Positions 1-7,966 of a stretch of DNA of 45,235 nt are shown piece after piece. The notes beneath the pieces were generated by a model. That model made no database searches and was not told where the DNA came from. It was given only the letters and a program-made list of their open reading frames with translations. How positions within the stretch are numbered: the stretch's first letter is position 1; every line of letters begins with the position of its first letter. This DNA is from an uncultured Eubacterium sp. (GTDB lineage: Bacteria > Bacillota > Clostridia > Lachnospirales > Lachnospiraceae). The position numbers were made by a program, and so were the translations under genes. The stretch lies in contig CANDMI010000026.1 of the NCBI GenBank assembly GCA_947385775.1, forward strand, positions 1-45,235. The letters are read 5' to 3'.

Positions 1-106
1 GGAGTCGCCTCCACCGGACGTTATCCGGCATCCTGCCCTATGAAGCCCGGACTTTCCTCACCTGCGGCCTTTCGGCGCTTGCAGCCGCGATCATCCATCC
101 TGCTTG
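1..106 (-). ncRNA. rnpB: RNase P RNA (5' part, cut by window edge)
   Basis: Read on the minus strand, this is the 5' portion of bacterial RNase P RNA, the catalytic RNA that matures tRNA 5' ends. The near-invariant block GAGGAAAGTCCGGGCT is present, followed by AGGGCAGGATGCCGG and ATAACGTCCGGTGGAGGCGA, the usual order of the 5' conserved region. The 5' end is placed near 105 from the -10-like TATGGT at 112-117 (minus). The 3' two-thirds lie outside the window. Confidence 0.92.
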
Positions 107-111
107 CATAT

Positions 112-142
112 ACCATATTTATTCAATCATATTTGGAGTAAA
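112..142 (-). promoter_or_regulatory. Possible promoter of rnpB
   Basis: On the minus strand there is TATGGT at 112-117 and TTTACT at 137-142, with a longer than ideal 19-nt spacer. The -10 lies about 7 nt before the expected rnpB 5' end, which is the main support. Position 143 to about 320 holds only AT-rich sequence with poly-A/poly-T runs and nothing else I can identify. Confidence 0.35.
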
Positions 143-326
143 ATGTAAAGGGGAAAATTCCGCACCGAACAAGCGCGCAGAGCCAATGGCATTTTGCGGG
201 ACGGATGCGTAAAAATAGGTTGGCTTTGCGAAAAAAAAGAATCTTGCGGTTTTTTTCTATTATATTATAATATATTTTAGTCTGCCCTTTCGACATTTCA
301 GTATTGCCGTTTCAGGCAGCAAAGTT

Positions 327-418
327 TATACTCACGAGCGATAAAGTATACCATATGATTCAAGATAACAACGCTCGTGAGTCGGCGTTATTGGCAAATT
401 TTAGTGATCGTGAGTATA
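327..418 (+). promoter_or_regulatory. Triplicated CGYTCGTGAGT motif in chemoreceptor leader
   Basis: The motif TATACTCACGAGCG at 327-340 is repeated inverted as CGCTCGTGAG at 372-381 and, with two changes, as TGATCGTGAGTATA at 405-418. The first two can form a stem of about 10 bp around a 31-nt loop. The third copy ends about 15 nt before the Shine-Dalgarno GGGAGGG of the chemoreceptor. Either operator half-sites or competing RNA hairpins would fit. The regulator is unknown. Confidence 0.5.
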
Positions 419-446
419 TATTGAGATTTTAAGGGAGGGTAATGGA

Positions 447-1940
447 ATGGAACATATTCAGAAAAAAAACGGCGGGCAGCATGACTCTGTGGTAAAAGAA
501 GTCGTAAAATTACGCAGGAAAGAGTTAAATCATACGATCGCGTCGATCTCCGGGCTGACGGATATGAAATACGAGCCGGTAAACGGCGAACTAAACAGTA
601 TCCATAAGCGTTTGATAAACGGAAGGAAAGAATTTGAGCAGGCGGTGACAAAATCCATGGATGCGGCGATCCGCATGAGCGCAATGGATCTGATCCTGGA
701 AGATAACGCAAAGACTTTGGATGGGATTAACGGGTTTATCACAGATTCGGTGAATGAGGTTACGGAGGCTGCTTCGTCCACCGCGGAAATAGCCGGAGAG
801 GTCGCAAAGGCGCATGAAAACCTGACTTCCGCGATCGTAAACGTTTCGGGGGAATCCGCAAAGATAATGGATGAAATACAAGAATGCGAACAGCACTTAG
901 ATTCCGTAAACGGGCTTTCCGCAGAAGCGATCTCCAATGCAAAGGAAATGAAAACGGACATTGAGGGGCTGTTGGAGATTATCGGACATATGAGCGAGGC
1001 TGTTTCCGCGATTAGCGCGATCTCTTCCCAGACGAACCTTTTGGCGCTGAACGCTTCGATTGAAGCCGCACGCGCCGGAGAAGCCGGCAGAGGGTTTTCG
1101 GTCGTGGCGGAGTCTATCCGGGGGCTTGCCGAGCAGACAAAGACGCTGACCGAAAGGATGGGGAGTTTTTTGGACAGCGTCAAGGAGGCTTCTCAAAAAA
1201 GCTCCGCCAGCGTAGATACGACAGTAGCGGAACTGGAACGCATGAATGACGACATTCAAGATATCTGGAAAATTACTGGCAGCAACCGTACCGGCATGGT
1301 ACATATTAACGATTCGGTTTCTTCTCTGGCGGCGGTAAGCGAACAGATCAGCAGCTCCATGAGCGAGCTGGATAACCATTCACAGCACGTCAGCGATCAG
1401 TGCCAGAATATGGAAAAGCATGTAAGATCGCTTGCGGATGTAAGCTTATCTGTGGCTGGCCTTGCAGAGCCGTCTAAGGTGATCGAAAAGCAGCTCGTCG
1501 ACTCTGCTGAAATTATGGGGAAAATGGCGCAGGACGCGTTTTATATGTTAGACAACCAGGTTCTTTTACAGTGCATCCAAAGTGCGGTAGCCGCTCACCA
1601 AAGCTGGTTGGAGACGTTAGCGGAAATGGCGAAAAGCCGGCAGCTTCGCCCGTTGCAGACGGACTGCACGAAATGCGGCCTTGGTCATTTTTACTACGCG
1701 TTCCATCCGGTTCATCCAAAGGTTTTGGCTATCTGGAACGGGTTAGAGGAAAAACACAAATCGTTTCACGCATACGGAACGGAAATGATCGCCGCGATTC
1801 AGGACGGACGCACCGGCGAGCTGGAACAGATTTACAAAAAGGCGGAGCTTTGCTCGAAAGATCTGGGGGCGGATTTTCAAAATTTGATAAAGGCAATCGA
1901 GGCGTTGACGAAGGAGAAGGTGCGGATCTTTGAAGCTTGA
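447..1940 (+). CDS. Soluble methyl-accepting chemotaxis protein with C-terminal CZB zinc domain
   Basis: A chemoreceptor of 497 aa that feeds the CheA/CheW array. No membrane segment is visible, so it should be cytoplasmic. The highly conserved receptor tip is seen around residues 190-240 ([20 protein letters not shown], then [15 protein letters not shown]), inside long coiled-coil helices. The C-terminus (about 370-480) matches the chemoreceptor zinc-binding (CZB) family: a His in AAHQSW, the Cys of CTKCGLGHF and paired His in EKHKSFH, i.e. the usual 3-His/1-Cys zinc site. In other bacteria CZB domains sense zinc availability or hypochlorite through the Cys. The start is set by GGGAGGG at 433-439. 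It is monocistronic, with an unusual repeat-bearing leader. Confidence 0.92.
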   Translation: MEHIQKKNGGQHDSVVKEVVKLRRKELNHTIASISGLTDMKYEPVNGELNSIHKRLINGRKEFEQAVTKSMDAAIRMSAMDLILEDNAKTLDGINGFITDSVNEVTEAASSTAEIAGEVAKAHENLTSAIVNVSGESAKIMDEIQECEQHLDSVNGLSAEAISNAKEMKTDIEGLLEIIGHMSEAVSAISAISSQTNLLALNASIEAARAGEAGRGFSVVAESIRGLAEQTKTLTERMGSFLDSVKEASQKSSASVDTTVAELERMNDDIQDIWKITGSNRTGMVHINDSVSSLAAVSEQISSSMSELDNHSQHVSDQCQNMEKHVRSLADVSLSVAGLAEPSKVIEKQLVDSAEIMGKMAQDAFYMLDNQVLLQCIQSAVAAHQSWLETLAEMAKSRQLRPLQTDCTKCGLGHFYYAFHPVHPKVLAIWNGLEEKHKSFHAYGTEMIAAIQDGRTGELEQIYKKAELCSKDLGADFQNLIKAIEALTKEKVRIFEA

Positions 1941-1960
1941 TGTGACGGCTTGGCTTGGAA

Positions 1961-2040
1961 GTTACAGTTTTCCTTTGACTTCATGGTAGCAGAATCCGGC
2001 TCATCTTTACTGTAATGAAAACCTTCATAACCGCATTTCT
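1961..2040 (+). repeat. Degenerate copy of the GTTACAG palindromic element
   Basis: From 1961 the sequence begins GTTACAGTT and continues through TCCTTTGACTTCA to AGAATCCGGCTCAT, tracking the left arm of the complete element at 7798-7938 with roughly 80% identity over about 45 bp. The right arm is eroded (only CATAACCGCA near 2026-2035 resembles it). It sits just upstream of the iorA promoter. Confidence 0.5.
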
Positions 2041-2044
2041 AAAC

Positions 2045-2072
2045 TTGAAATATCTGTCGAATCTGCTATAAT
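2045..2072 (+). promoter_or_regulatory. Sigma-A promoter of iorAB
   Basis: TTGAAA at 2045-2050 and a perfect TATAAT at 2067-2072 are separated by 16 nt. Transcription would start near 2079, which rules out the in-frame ATG at 2071 as a start codon and supports the ATG at 2146. Confidence 0.75.
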
Positions 2073-2145
2073 GTCAAAGGGAGATCCCAGTATTCGTTAT
2101 TTTTTGAAAACAGAGAAAAGTTGTTTGGGTGTTTATGGAGGATAT

Positions 2146-3888
2146 ATGAAACGATTAATGTTAGGCAACCAGGCCCTTGCAAGGGGGCTTTATGAAGCAG
2201 GCTGCTGTGTAGTTTCCAGCTATCCGGGCACGCCGAGTACGGAAGTTACAGAAGAAGCCGCAAAGTATGATGAAATTTATTGTGAGTGGGCGCCAAATGA
2301 AAAAGTGGCTATGGAAGCCGCGTTTGGCGCTTCTTTGGCGGGAAAGCGGAGTTTTTGCGGGATGAAGCATGTGGGGCTGAATGTAGCGGCGGATCCGTTG
2401 TTTACCTGTTCTTATACGGGTGTGAACGCGGGGATGGTCATCTGCGTGGCGGATGACGCGGGGATGCATTCTTCGCAGAATGAGCAGGATTCCCGCCATT
2501 ATGCGGCTGCGGCGAAAATACCGATGCTAGAGCCGTCGGATTCTATGGAAGCGTGTGAGTTTGCAAAAAAAGCGTTTGCGCTTTCCGAGCAGTTTGACAC
2601 CCCTGTTTTGATTAAAATGTGCACAAGGGTTGCCCATTCCCAGAGCATTGTAGAGACAGGGGAGCGGGAGCAAAGGGAAACGCTTCCTTATGAGAAAAAT
2701 ATTGCCAAATATGTAATGATGCCTGTGAATGCTATCCGCCGCCATCCGGTTGTGGAGGAACGCACGAAAAAGCTGGAGCAGTTTGCAAAGGATTGCTCAT
2801 TTAACCGTATGGAAATGGGGGATACGAAGCTTGGGATCATTACTTCTTCCACAAGCTATCAGTATGTGAAGGAAGTGTTTGGTGAAAATGCCAGTATTTT
2901 AAAGCTGGGCATGGTGTATCCGCTTTCGGCGGAATTGATCCTGGATTTCGCTTCAAAGGTAGAGCGGCTTGTTGTGGTGGAAGAATTAGATCCGGTGATC
3001 GAAAATTTCTGCAAAGCGCTGGGGCTAAAGGTGACAGGCAAGGATGTGCTGCCGATGGAAGGGGAATATTCCCAAAACCTTGTGGCAAAAAAGCTGGGGC
3101 AGGATACGCCGGAGTATAAAAGCCTGGACATGGCCCTTCCTGCAAGGCCGCCTGTTATGTGCGCCGGATGCCCGCACCGGGGGTTATTTTACGTATTGTC
3201 TAAAAATAAATGTACGGTGCTTGGGGACATCGGATGCTACACGCTTGGGGCGGTCGCGCCGTTAAATGCCATTGAGATGACGCTTTGCATGGGCGCCTCG
3301 ATCAGCGCAACCCATGGATTTAATAAAGCCCTCGGGAAAGAGGCGGAAGGCAATACGGTAGCGGTGATCGGGGATTCCACCTTTATGCATTCCGGCATGA
3401 CAGGGCTTGCGAATATCGCGTATAACCAGAGCAATTCTACGGTAATTATTCTGGATAACTCCATTACCGGCATGACCGGGCATCAGCAAAACCCGACTAC
3501 GGGTTATAATATTAAAGGCGACCCGGCGGGAAAGATCGATTTAGAGAGCCTGTGCCGTTCCATGGGGATTGAGCGCGTCGTTGTTGTGGACCCTTATGAT
3601 CTGGAAGAATGCGAACGTGTATTAAAAGAAGAACTGGCGGCTAAGGCTCCGTCTGTCATTATCAGCAGGCGGCCTTGCGCGCTGTTAAAGTATGTAAAGC
3701 ATAACCCTCCTCTTCATGTGGAGACGGATAATTGCAAAAGCTGCAAAGCGTGTATGCGGCTTGGCTGTCCGGCGGTCAGCATGAAAAATAACAAAGCGGT
3801 GATCGATAATACGTTATGCGTAGGCTGCGGCGTATGCCAGCAGTTGTGTAAGTTCGATGCGTTACGGTCTGGGGAGGTGTCAAGATGA
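2146..3888 (+). CDS. iorA: Indolepyruvate ferredoxin oxidoreductase, alpha subunit
   Basis: Large subunit (580 aa) of the thiamine-diphosphate enzyme that oxidatively decarboxylates arylpyruvates (from Trp, Phe, Tyr transamination) to arylacetyl-CoA while reducing ferredoxin. Family features visible: N-terminal YPGTPSTEV of the pyrimidine-binding domain, the MCAGCPHRG segment, the TPP/Mg site GDIGCYTLG...GDSTF...DNSITGMTGHQ, and a C-terminal ferredoxin-like domain with two 4Fe-4S motifs (CKSCKACMRLGCP, CVGCGVCQQLC). I start at 2146 because GGAGG lies 7 nt upstream and a strong promoter overlaps the longer reading. The stop overlaps iorB by 4 nt (ATGA), so the two subunits are translationally coupled. 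Oxygen-sensitive, fitting an anaerobe. Confidence 0.95.
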   Translation: MKRLMLGNQALARGLYEAGCCVVSSYPGTPSTEVTEEAAKYDEIYCEWAPNEKVAMEAAFGASLAGKRSFCGMKHVGLNVAADPLFTCSYTGVNAGMVICVADDAGMHSSQNEQDSRHYAAAAKIPMLEPSDSMEACEFAKKAFALSEQFDTPVLIKMCTRVAHSQSIVETGEREQRETLPYEKNIAKYVMMPVNAIRRHPVVEERTKKLEQFAKDCSFNRMEMGDTKLGIITSSTSYQYVKEVFGENASILKLGMVYPLSAELILDFASKVERLVVVEELDPVIENFCKALGLKVTGKDVLPMEGEYSQNLVAKKLGQDTPEYKSLDMALPARPPVMCAGCPHRGLFYVLSKNKCTVLGDIGCYTLGAVAPLNAIEMTLCMGASISATHGFNKALGKEAEGNTVAVIGDSTFMHSGMTGLANIAYNQSNSTVIILDNSITGMTGHQQNPTTGYNIKGDPAGKIDLESLCRSMGIERVVVVDPYDLEECERVLKEELAAKAPSVIISRRPCALLKYVKHNPPLHVETDNCKSCKACMRLGCPAVSMKNNKAVIDNTLCVGCGVCQQLCKFDALRSGEVSR

Positions 3889-4454
3889 CAAAAAATATAA
3901 TGATCGTCGGTGTAGGCGGGCAGGGTTCCCTGCTGGCAAGCAAGCTGCTGGGGCATCTTCTGTTATCGGAAGGCTATGATGTGAAGGTGTCCGAGGTGCA
4001 TGGCATGAGCCAGCGCGGGGGCAGCGTCGTTACATATGTCAGGTTTGGGGAAAAGGTTTATTCGCCGGTTATAGATAAAGGCGGGGCGGATTTTATTGTT
4101 TCGTTCGAAGAGCTGGAAGCGGCGCGTTATGTGGAGTATTTAAAGCCGGATGGAAGGATTGTCACAAATACCCAGCAGATCGACCCGATGCCGGTCATTA
4201 ACGGCGCGGCAAAGTATCCGGAGCGGTTAATTGAAAAAATCCGTTCCCTTGGGATTTCGGTAGACGCGATGGACTGCCTTAAGGTCGCGGAGCAGGCGGG
4301 GTCTGCCAAGGCTGTAAACATTGTATTGATGGGGCGTTTGTCCAAGTATTTTGATATCCCGGTGGAAAAGTGGCGGCAGGCGATAGTAGAATGCGTGCCG
4401 CAAAAGTTTGCTGATTTGAATCAAAAAGCTTTTCTGCTTGGACGGGGGGAGTAG
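3885..4454 (+). CDS. iorB: Indolepyruvate ferredoxin oxidoreductase, beta subunit
   Basis: Small subunit (189 aa) of IorAB, a member of the pyruvate:ferredoxin oxidoreductase gamma-domain family. The N-terminus IMIVGVGGQGSLLASKLL and the later VHGMSQRGGSVVTYVRFG are the typical family signatures. It overlaps iorA by 4 nt and will be made in equal amounts with it. The subunit contributes to CoA binding in related 2-oxoacid oxidoreductases. Confidence 0.95.
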   Translation: MTKNIMIVGVGGQGSLLASKLLGHLLLSEGYDVKVSEVHGMSQRGGSVVTYVRFGEKVYSPVIDKGGADFIVSFEELEAARYVEYLKPDGRIVTNTQQIDPMPVINGAAKYPERLIEKIRSLGISVDAMDCLKVAEQAGSAKAVNIVLMGRLSKYFDIPVEKWRQAIVECVPQKFADLNQKAFLLGRGE

Positions 4455-4573
4455 GGCGGCGCTCTATTCCGCTTTCATATTATTGCTTCCGGTCGGGTGA
4501 AAAGAGCGCAATAGCTGCACGGCGGGAACGCAGGAAAAAGAAAAAATAGAAAAATGGATGGGAGAATTTTTAA

Positions 4574-5875
4574 ATGAAAAACTATTACCAGCCGGAAATA
4601 GAGACGATGCCGTTAGACGAGCTGCAAGAGCTGCAAAGCAAGCGGCTGATCGAGCAGGTTCAATATGTCTATGACCATGTGAAGTTTTACCACGACAGGA
4701 TGGATGAGGCGGGCGTAAAGCCGCAGGATATACAGGGGCTTTCGGATTTATCGAAGCTGCCGTTTATTACAAAGGATGACCTGCGCGACCAGTATCCGTA
4801 CGGGCTTTTGGGCGTGCCGTTAAAGGACTGTGTGCGCATTCAGTCAACCAGCGGGACGACAGGTAGACGTGTTGTGGCGTTTTACACCCAGGAAGATTTG
4901 GATGTGTGGGAAGACTGCTGTGCCAGGGCGATCGTGGCGGCGGGCGGCACAAAGGATGATGTCTGCCAGGTTTGCTATGGATACGGCCTTTTTACTGGAG
5001 GACCGGGATTAAACGGCGGCTCCCATAAGGTAGGCTGCCTGACGCTTCCGATGTCCTCCGGGAATACGGAGCGCCAGCTGCAATTTATGACAGACTTAGA
5101 AGCCACGATCCTTTGCTGCACCCCGTCGTACGCGGCAAATCTTGGCGAGGCGGTAAATGAAAGAGGCATGAAGGACCAGCTTAAATTAAAGGCGGGCATC
5201 TTCGGGGCGGAGCCATGGACGGAGGAAATGCGTCATAATATTGAAGAATCCCTTGGGATTAAGGCATACGACATTTATGGGCTGACAGAGATTTCCGGGC
5301 CGGGGGTTTCGTTTGAATGCGAAGAGCAAGCCGGTATGCATATTCAGGAAGATCATTTTATCGCGGAGATCATCGACCCGAAAACCGGGGAAACGCTTCC
5401 GGAAGGGGAAACCGGGGAGCTTGTGTTATCCTGCATTACGAAAAAAGCGTTCCCGCTGCTGCGCTATCGCACCCGCGACCTGTGTCGTTTAAGCCGCAAG
5501 AAATGCTCCTGCGGGCGTACCCATGTGCGTATGAAAAAGCCAAAGGGCAGAAGCGACGACATGATGATCGTCAAGGGCGTAAACGTATGGCCGTCCCAGA
5601 TTGAAACGGTTCTGCTAAACCAGGGCTATGAAGCAAACTATCAGATCGTAGTCGACCGTGTCGGCAATCATGACAGCATTGAAGTGCAGGTAGAGTTGAC
5701 GCCGGAGATGGCGCAAAACCCGACGCTAACCATTGCCCAGAGGGAAAAGAAGATTACGTCGGGGTTAAAATCCATGCTTGGGATTACGGTAGACGTAAAA
5801 GTTGTGGAGCCAAAGAGCATTGCCAGAAGCGAAGGAAAGGCAGTGCGCGTGATTGATAAAAGGCATTTGTATTAA
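4574..5875 (+). CDS. paaK: Phenylacetate-CoA ligase family (aryl-CoA ligase)
   Basis: AMP-forming adenylating enzyme of 433 aa, normal length for PaaK. Visible motifs: the P-loop-like STSGTTGRR (residues 91-99), YGLTEISGPG, YRTRDLCRL and the C-terminal hinge GRSDDMMIVKGVNVWPSQIE. PaaK enzymes activate phenylacetate or indoleacetate to the CoA thioester. Lying 119 bp behind iorAB on the same strand, it can either re-activate arylacetates or interconvert the IorAB product with the free acid; the direction cannot be read from sequence. GGGAG about 10 nt before the ATG is the ribosome site. I see no clear terminator between iorB and this gene. Confidence 0.88.
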   Translation: MKNYYQPEIETMPLDELQELQSKRLIEQVQYVYDHVKFYHDRMDEAGVKPQDIQGLSDLSKLPFITKDDLRDQYPYGLLGVPLKDCVRIQSTSGTTGRRVVAFYTQEDLDVWEDCCARAIVAAGGTKDDVCQVCYGYGLFTGGPGLNGGSHKVGCLTLPMSSGNTERQLQFMTDLEATILCCTPSYAANLGEAVNERGMKDQLKLKAGIFGAEPWTEEMRHNIEESLGIKAYDIYGLTEISGPGVSFECEEQAGMHIQEDHFIAEIIDPKTGETLPEGETGELVLSCITKKAFPLLRYRTRDLCRLSRKKCSCGRTHVRMKKPKGRSDDMMIVKGVNVWPSQIETVLLNQGYEANYQIVVDRVGNHDSIEVQVELTPEMAQNPTLTIAQREKKITSGLKSMLGITVDVKVVEPKSIARSEGKAVRVIDKRHLY

Positions 5876-5918
5876 TGTTGCATGGCGGCAATTTATTGGA
5901 ATATCATTTCGCTCATGG

Positions 5919-5944
5919 GTACAAAATTGTATGGAATTTTGTAC
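5919..5944. promoter_or_regulatory. Perfect 10-bp inverted repeat upstream of the coiled-coil gene
   Basis: GTACAAAATT and AATTTTGTAC are exact reverse complements separated by 6 nt. It is 110 bp before the start of the next gene, and TATAAT near 5983-5988 could be that gene's -10. It may be an operator or a weak hairpin; there is no T-run to make it a clear terminator of paaK. Confidence 0.45.
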
Positions 5945-6053
5945 TTGAAATATAGTAGAATCTTAAGTTATCGTATAGACTTTATAATGGAAATGTGATA
6001 GTATAAAGCATCGGTAATGTAGCAGGAAATCTTTTATGGGCGGAGGTGGAAGT

Positions 6054-6641
6054 ATGACAGATCATGAATTGTTGCTTGCGATTTCGGACATAGTAGAAAA
6101 GAAGATCAATGCGGCAGTCGGGCCGGTTGAGATCAATATGAAGATGATGGAGGGCAGCATCCGTCAGGATATGAAGGAGATGGAGGCCGGAATCCGTCAG
6201 GATATGAAGGAGATGGAGGCCGGAATCCGTCAGGATATGAAGACAATGGAGGCCGGAATCCGTCAGGATATGAAGACAATGGAGGCCGGAATCCGTCAGG
6301 ATATGAAAGAGATGGAGGCCGGAATCCGTCAGGATATGAAAGAGATGGAGGCCGGAATCCGTCGAGATATGTCAGTGTTAGATGACAGGATCACCGGTTT
6401 AGATCACCGGGTCACAGATTTAAACGATCAGGTATTAAAATTAAGCGACCGTGTATTAAATGTGGAATTGCATTTGGAACAGGTTACTGATCCTAAGATT
6501 GAATGGCTTGCGGAAAATTATCTTCCGGCGGCAAAGCGGTATGAAAAGGCTACGGAAAAAATCGAAGCTGTGGCTTCGGATGTTGATGTGTTAAAGAGTG
6601 TAGTCAGGGAACATAGCGAGAAGCTGCAAATGATCTCATAA
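6054..6641 (+). CDS. Coiled-coil protein built on 11-residue tandem repeats
   Basis: Protein of 195 aa, not recognised as a named family. Residues 31-107 are seven consecutive 11-residue units of the form (E/T)MEAGIRQDMK. Eleven-residue periodicity is typical of hendecad, slightly right-handed coiled coils. The following part (ITGLDHRVTDLNDQVLKLSD) keeps a coiled-coil pattern, and the C-terminus is helical (LPAAKRYEKATEKIEAV). No signal peptide or membrane segment. I place the start at 6054 because GGCGGAGG just upstream is a Shine-Dalgarno; the ATG at 6036 would put that site inside the gene. Role unknown; it could be an oligomerising scaffold. Confidence 0.7.
   Translation: MTDHELLLAISDIVEKKINAAVGPVEINMKMMEGSIRQDMKEMEAGIRQDMKEMEAGIRQDMKTMEAGIRQDMKTMEAGIRQDMKEMEAGIRQDMKEMEAGIRRDMSVLDDRITGLDHRVTDLNDQVLKLSDRVLNVELHLEQVTDPKIEWLAENYLPAAKRYEKATEKIEAVASDVDVLKSVVREHSEKLQMIS
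6144..6374 (+). repeat. Seven tandem 33-bp units inside the coiled-coil gene
   Basis: Units start at 6144, 6177, 6210, 6243, 6276, 6309 and 6342, each 33 bp and in frame. Units 2-6 are almost identical at DNA level (only GAG/GAA and GAG/ACA codon differences); the first and last are diverged. The near identity points to recent slippage or recombination, so copy number probably varies between strains. Confidence 0.93.
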
Positions 6642-6721
6642 CAGCCTTGAATCGTTTTTGGTATTTTTAATCTGTGTCGGGCCGGACTTTGCAAGCGGAT
6701 GCGGGAAATTGATTTATTGGC

Positions 6722-6769
6722 TGCCATGCTCCATATGCACATTTATTTTGTGTATGGAGCATGATGGCA
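6722..6769. terminator. Long hairpin between convergent genes
   Basis: GCCATGCTCCATATGCACA pairs with TGTGTATGGAGCATGATGGC around an AT-rich loop, leaving small bulges. It lies between the end of the coiled-coil gene (6641) and the end of the minus-strand amidohydrolase (6788). There is no strong T-run on either side, so termination is an inference from position. Confidence 0.4.
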
Positions 6770-6787
6770 AGATACCAAAGGAACTTT

Positions 6788-7642
6788 TTAGCAGTTTAGC
6801 TGCAACAGCCGTACAGCATTTTCGGAAAAAATCAGCTCCTTTTCGTGGGCGGTCAGCGCCATATTTTCAATCCGGCGTATATAGTCTTTTTGTCCTTCCC
6901 ATGGAGAATCGGTTGCAAATAAGATTTTATCTGCGCCGTGTTTTCTTACGATCCTTATAAATTGTTCATCTGTTAAATTGCAGGACAGATATGGAGAGCC
7001 GCTTTTGGCGTCATCCTGTGTGATGGGGCCGATTGCGAATGCGGTGTCAAACCAGACATCTGCTCCGGCAAGGTCGTTTTCGACTTCGTTCCAACATGCC
7101 CAATTGCCCATATGGGCGAGTACAAATTTATCCGGGTGTACGTCGTCCAGTACATGCAGGATTTGTTTTACAGAAGCAAAATTGTGGCCGTAAATGCCGA
7201 TATCAACTCCGGCGTGAGTCAGCACGATCAGTCCAAGGTTTGCGGCATAGTCTATAATATGAAGAAAACGGGGATCGTCCAGGTCTGTATTCTGGTAGGC
7301 AGGATGGATTTTGATGCCTTTTATCCCGCCATCCTTTAAGCGTTTCAATTCCGCTTTATAATCCGGATAGTCCGGGTGCATTCCGCCGAATGTGATAATC
7401 CCCTGCCTGAAAAGGGCTTCCCGCTGTTCTATTAAAGTCCGGTTGATTTTTTCAACCTGGTCGACCCGAGTCATGACAGGAAGGTTGACCGAATACGTGA
7501 CAGACGCATCGTTCATAGAAGAAAGCAGGTTGTTTCTGGAGCCGTTTGTAAAATATTTCGTATGGGAAGCTTTGCTTAGCTTTGAAAGGACTTTTTCTGA
7601 AATTTCATCTGGAAATGTGTGCACATGAAAATCAATGATCAT
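6788..7642 (-). CDS. Amidohydrolase family metal-dependent hydrolase
   Basis: TIM-barrel hydrolase of 284 aa of the amidohydrolase-2 type. The metal ligands follow the family order: HVH at residues 6-8, IKIHPAYQ, LTHAG, LAHMGN and FATDSPW near the C-terminus, whose Asp is the catalytic base. Members include decarboxylases and hydrolases of aromatic or lactone substrates; the substrate here cannot be named. AGGAGG lies 7 nt before the ATG. It is a single gene, convergent with its left neighbour and divergent from the acyl-CoA synthetase. Confidence 0.85.
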   Translation of the reverse strand: MIIDFHVHTFPDEISEKVLSKLSKASHTKYFTNGSRNNLLSSMNDASVTYSVNLPVMTRVDQVEKINRTLIEQREALFRQGIITFGGMHPDYPDYKAELKRLKDGGIKGIKIHPAYQNTDLDDPRFLHIIDYAANLGLIVLTHAGVDIGIYGHNFASVKQILHVLDDVHPDKFVLAHMGNWACWNEVENDLAGADVWFDTAFAIGPITQDDAKSGSPYLSCNLTDEQFIRIVRKHGADKILFATDSPWEGQKDYIRRIENMALTAHEKELIFSENAVRLLQLNC

Positions 7643-7720
7643 TTTTTCCTCCTAATTTATAATATCGTTTATTTTGTTTTTAGTGGAGCCAAGGATGGGC
7701 GTAACTTTGTTTTCCTTCTT

Positions 7721-7750
7721 TTGACACATTTGCATATAGTATGATAAAAT
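7721..7750 (+). promoter_or_regulatory. Probable promoter of the acyl-CoA synthetase
   Basis: A perfect -35 TTGACA at 7721-7726 is followed after 17-18 nt by ATAAAAT at 7744-7750. The resulting leader would be about 200 nt and would contain the whole 141-bp palindromic element. Confidence 0.55.
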
Positions 7751-7797
7751 AAAAAAAAGGAACTGTCAATTGTTATCAATATGGAATCAATTGTAAC

Positions 7798-7938
7798 GTT
7801 ACAGTTCAGCCTTTGGCTTCACTGTAACGGAATCCGGCTCATTAGAAGTTTGCCGTTGGCAAAGAGCCGGATTCCCACAACCGCAGCTTTATCATACGGA
7901 CTTTGCAGTAAATGCAAAGTCCTGGGCTGAACTGTAAC
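7798..7938. mobile_element. MITE-like palindromic element with target duplication
   Basis: The 141-bp element begins GTTACAGTTCAGCC and ends with its exact reverse complement GGCTGAACTGTAAC. It is flanked by an 8-bp direct repeat, ATTGTAAC (7790-7797 and 7939-7946), consistent with a target-site duplication. Inside are a second inverted pair, GGAATCCGGCTC / GAGCCGGATTCC, a central TTTGCC-GTT-GGCAAA hairpin, and a third hairpin ACTTTGCA-GTAAA-TGCAAAGT. It has no coding capacity. Other partial copies lie at 1961-2040 and, inverted, at 45020-45082. The transposase that would mobilise it is not in the window. Confidence 0.75.
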
Positions 7939-7966
7939 ATTGTAACCAGAAAGGAAGTATTTTATT

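Noticed and set aside
2071-2145. Longer iorA start at 2071
   Set aside because: It overlaps the -10 TATAAT and lies before the expected transcription start; GGAGG marks 2146.
4459-4509. GCGCTCT / AGAGCGC inverted repeat between iorB and paaK
   Set aside because: Seven base pairs around a 37-nt loop without T-run; too weak to call a terminator or operator.
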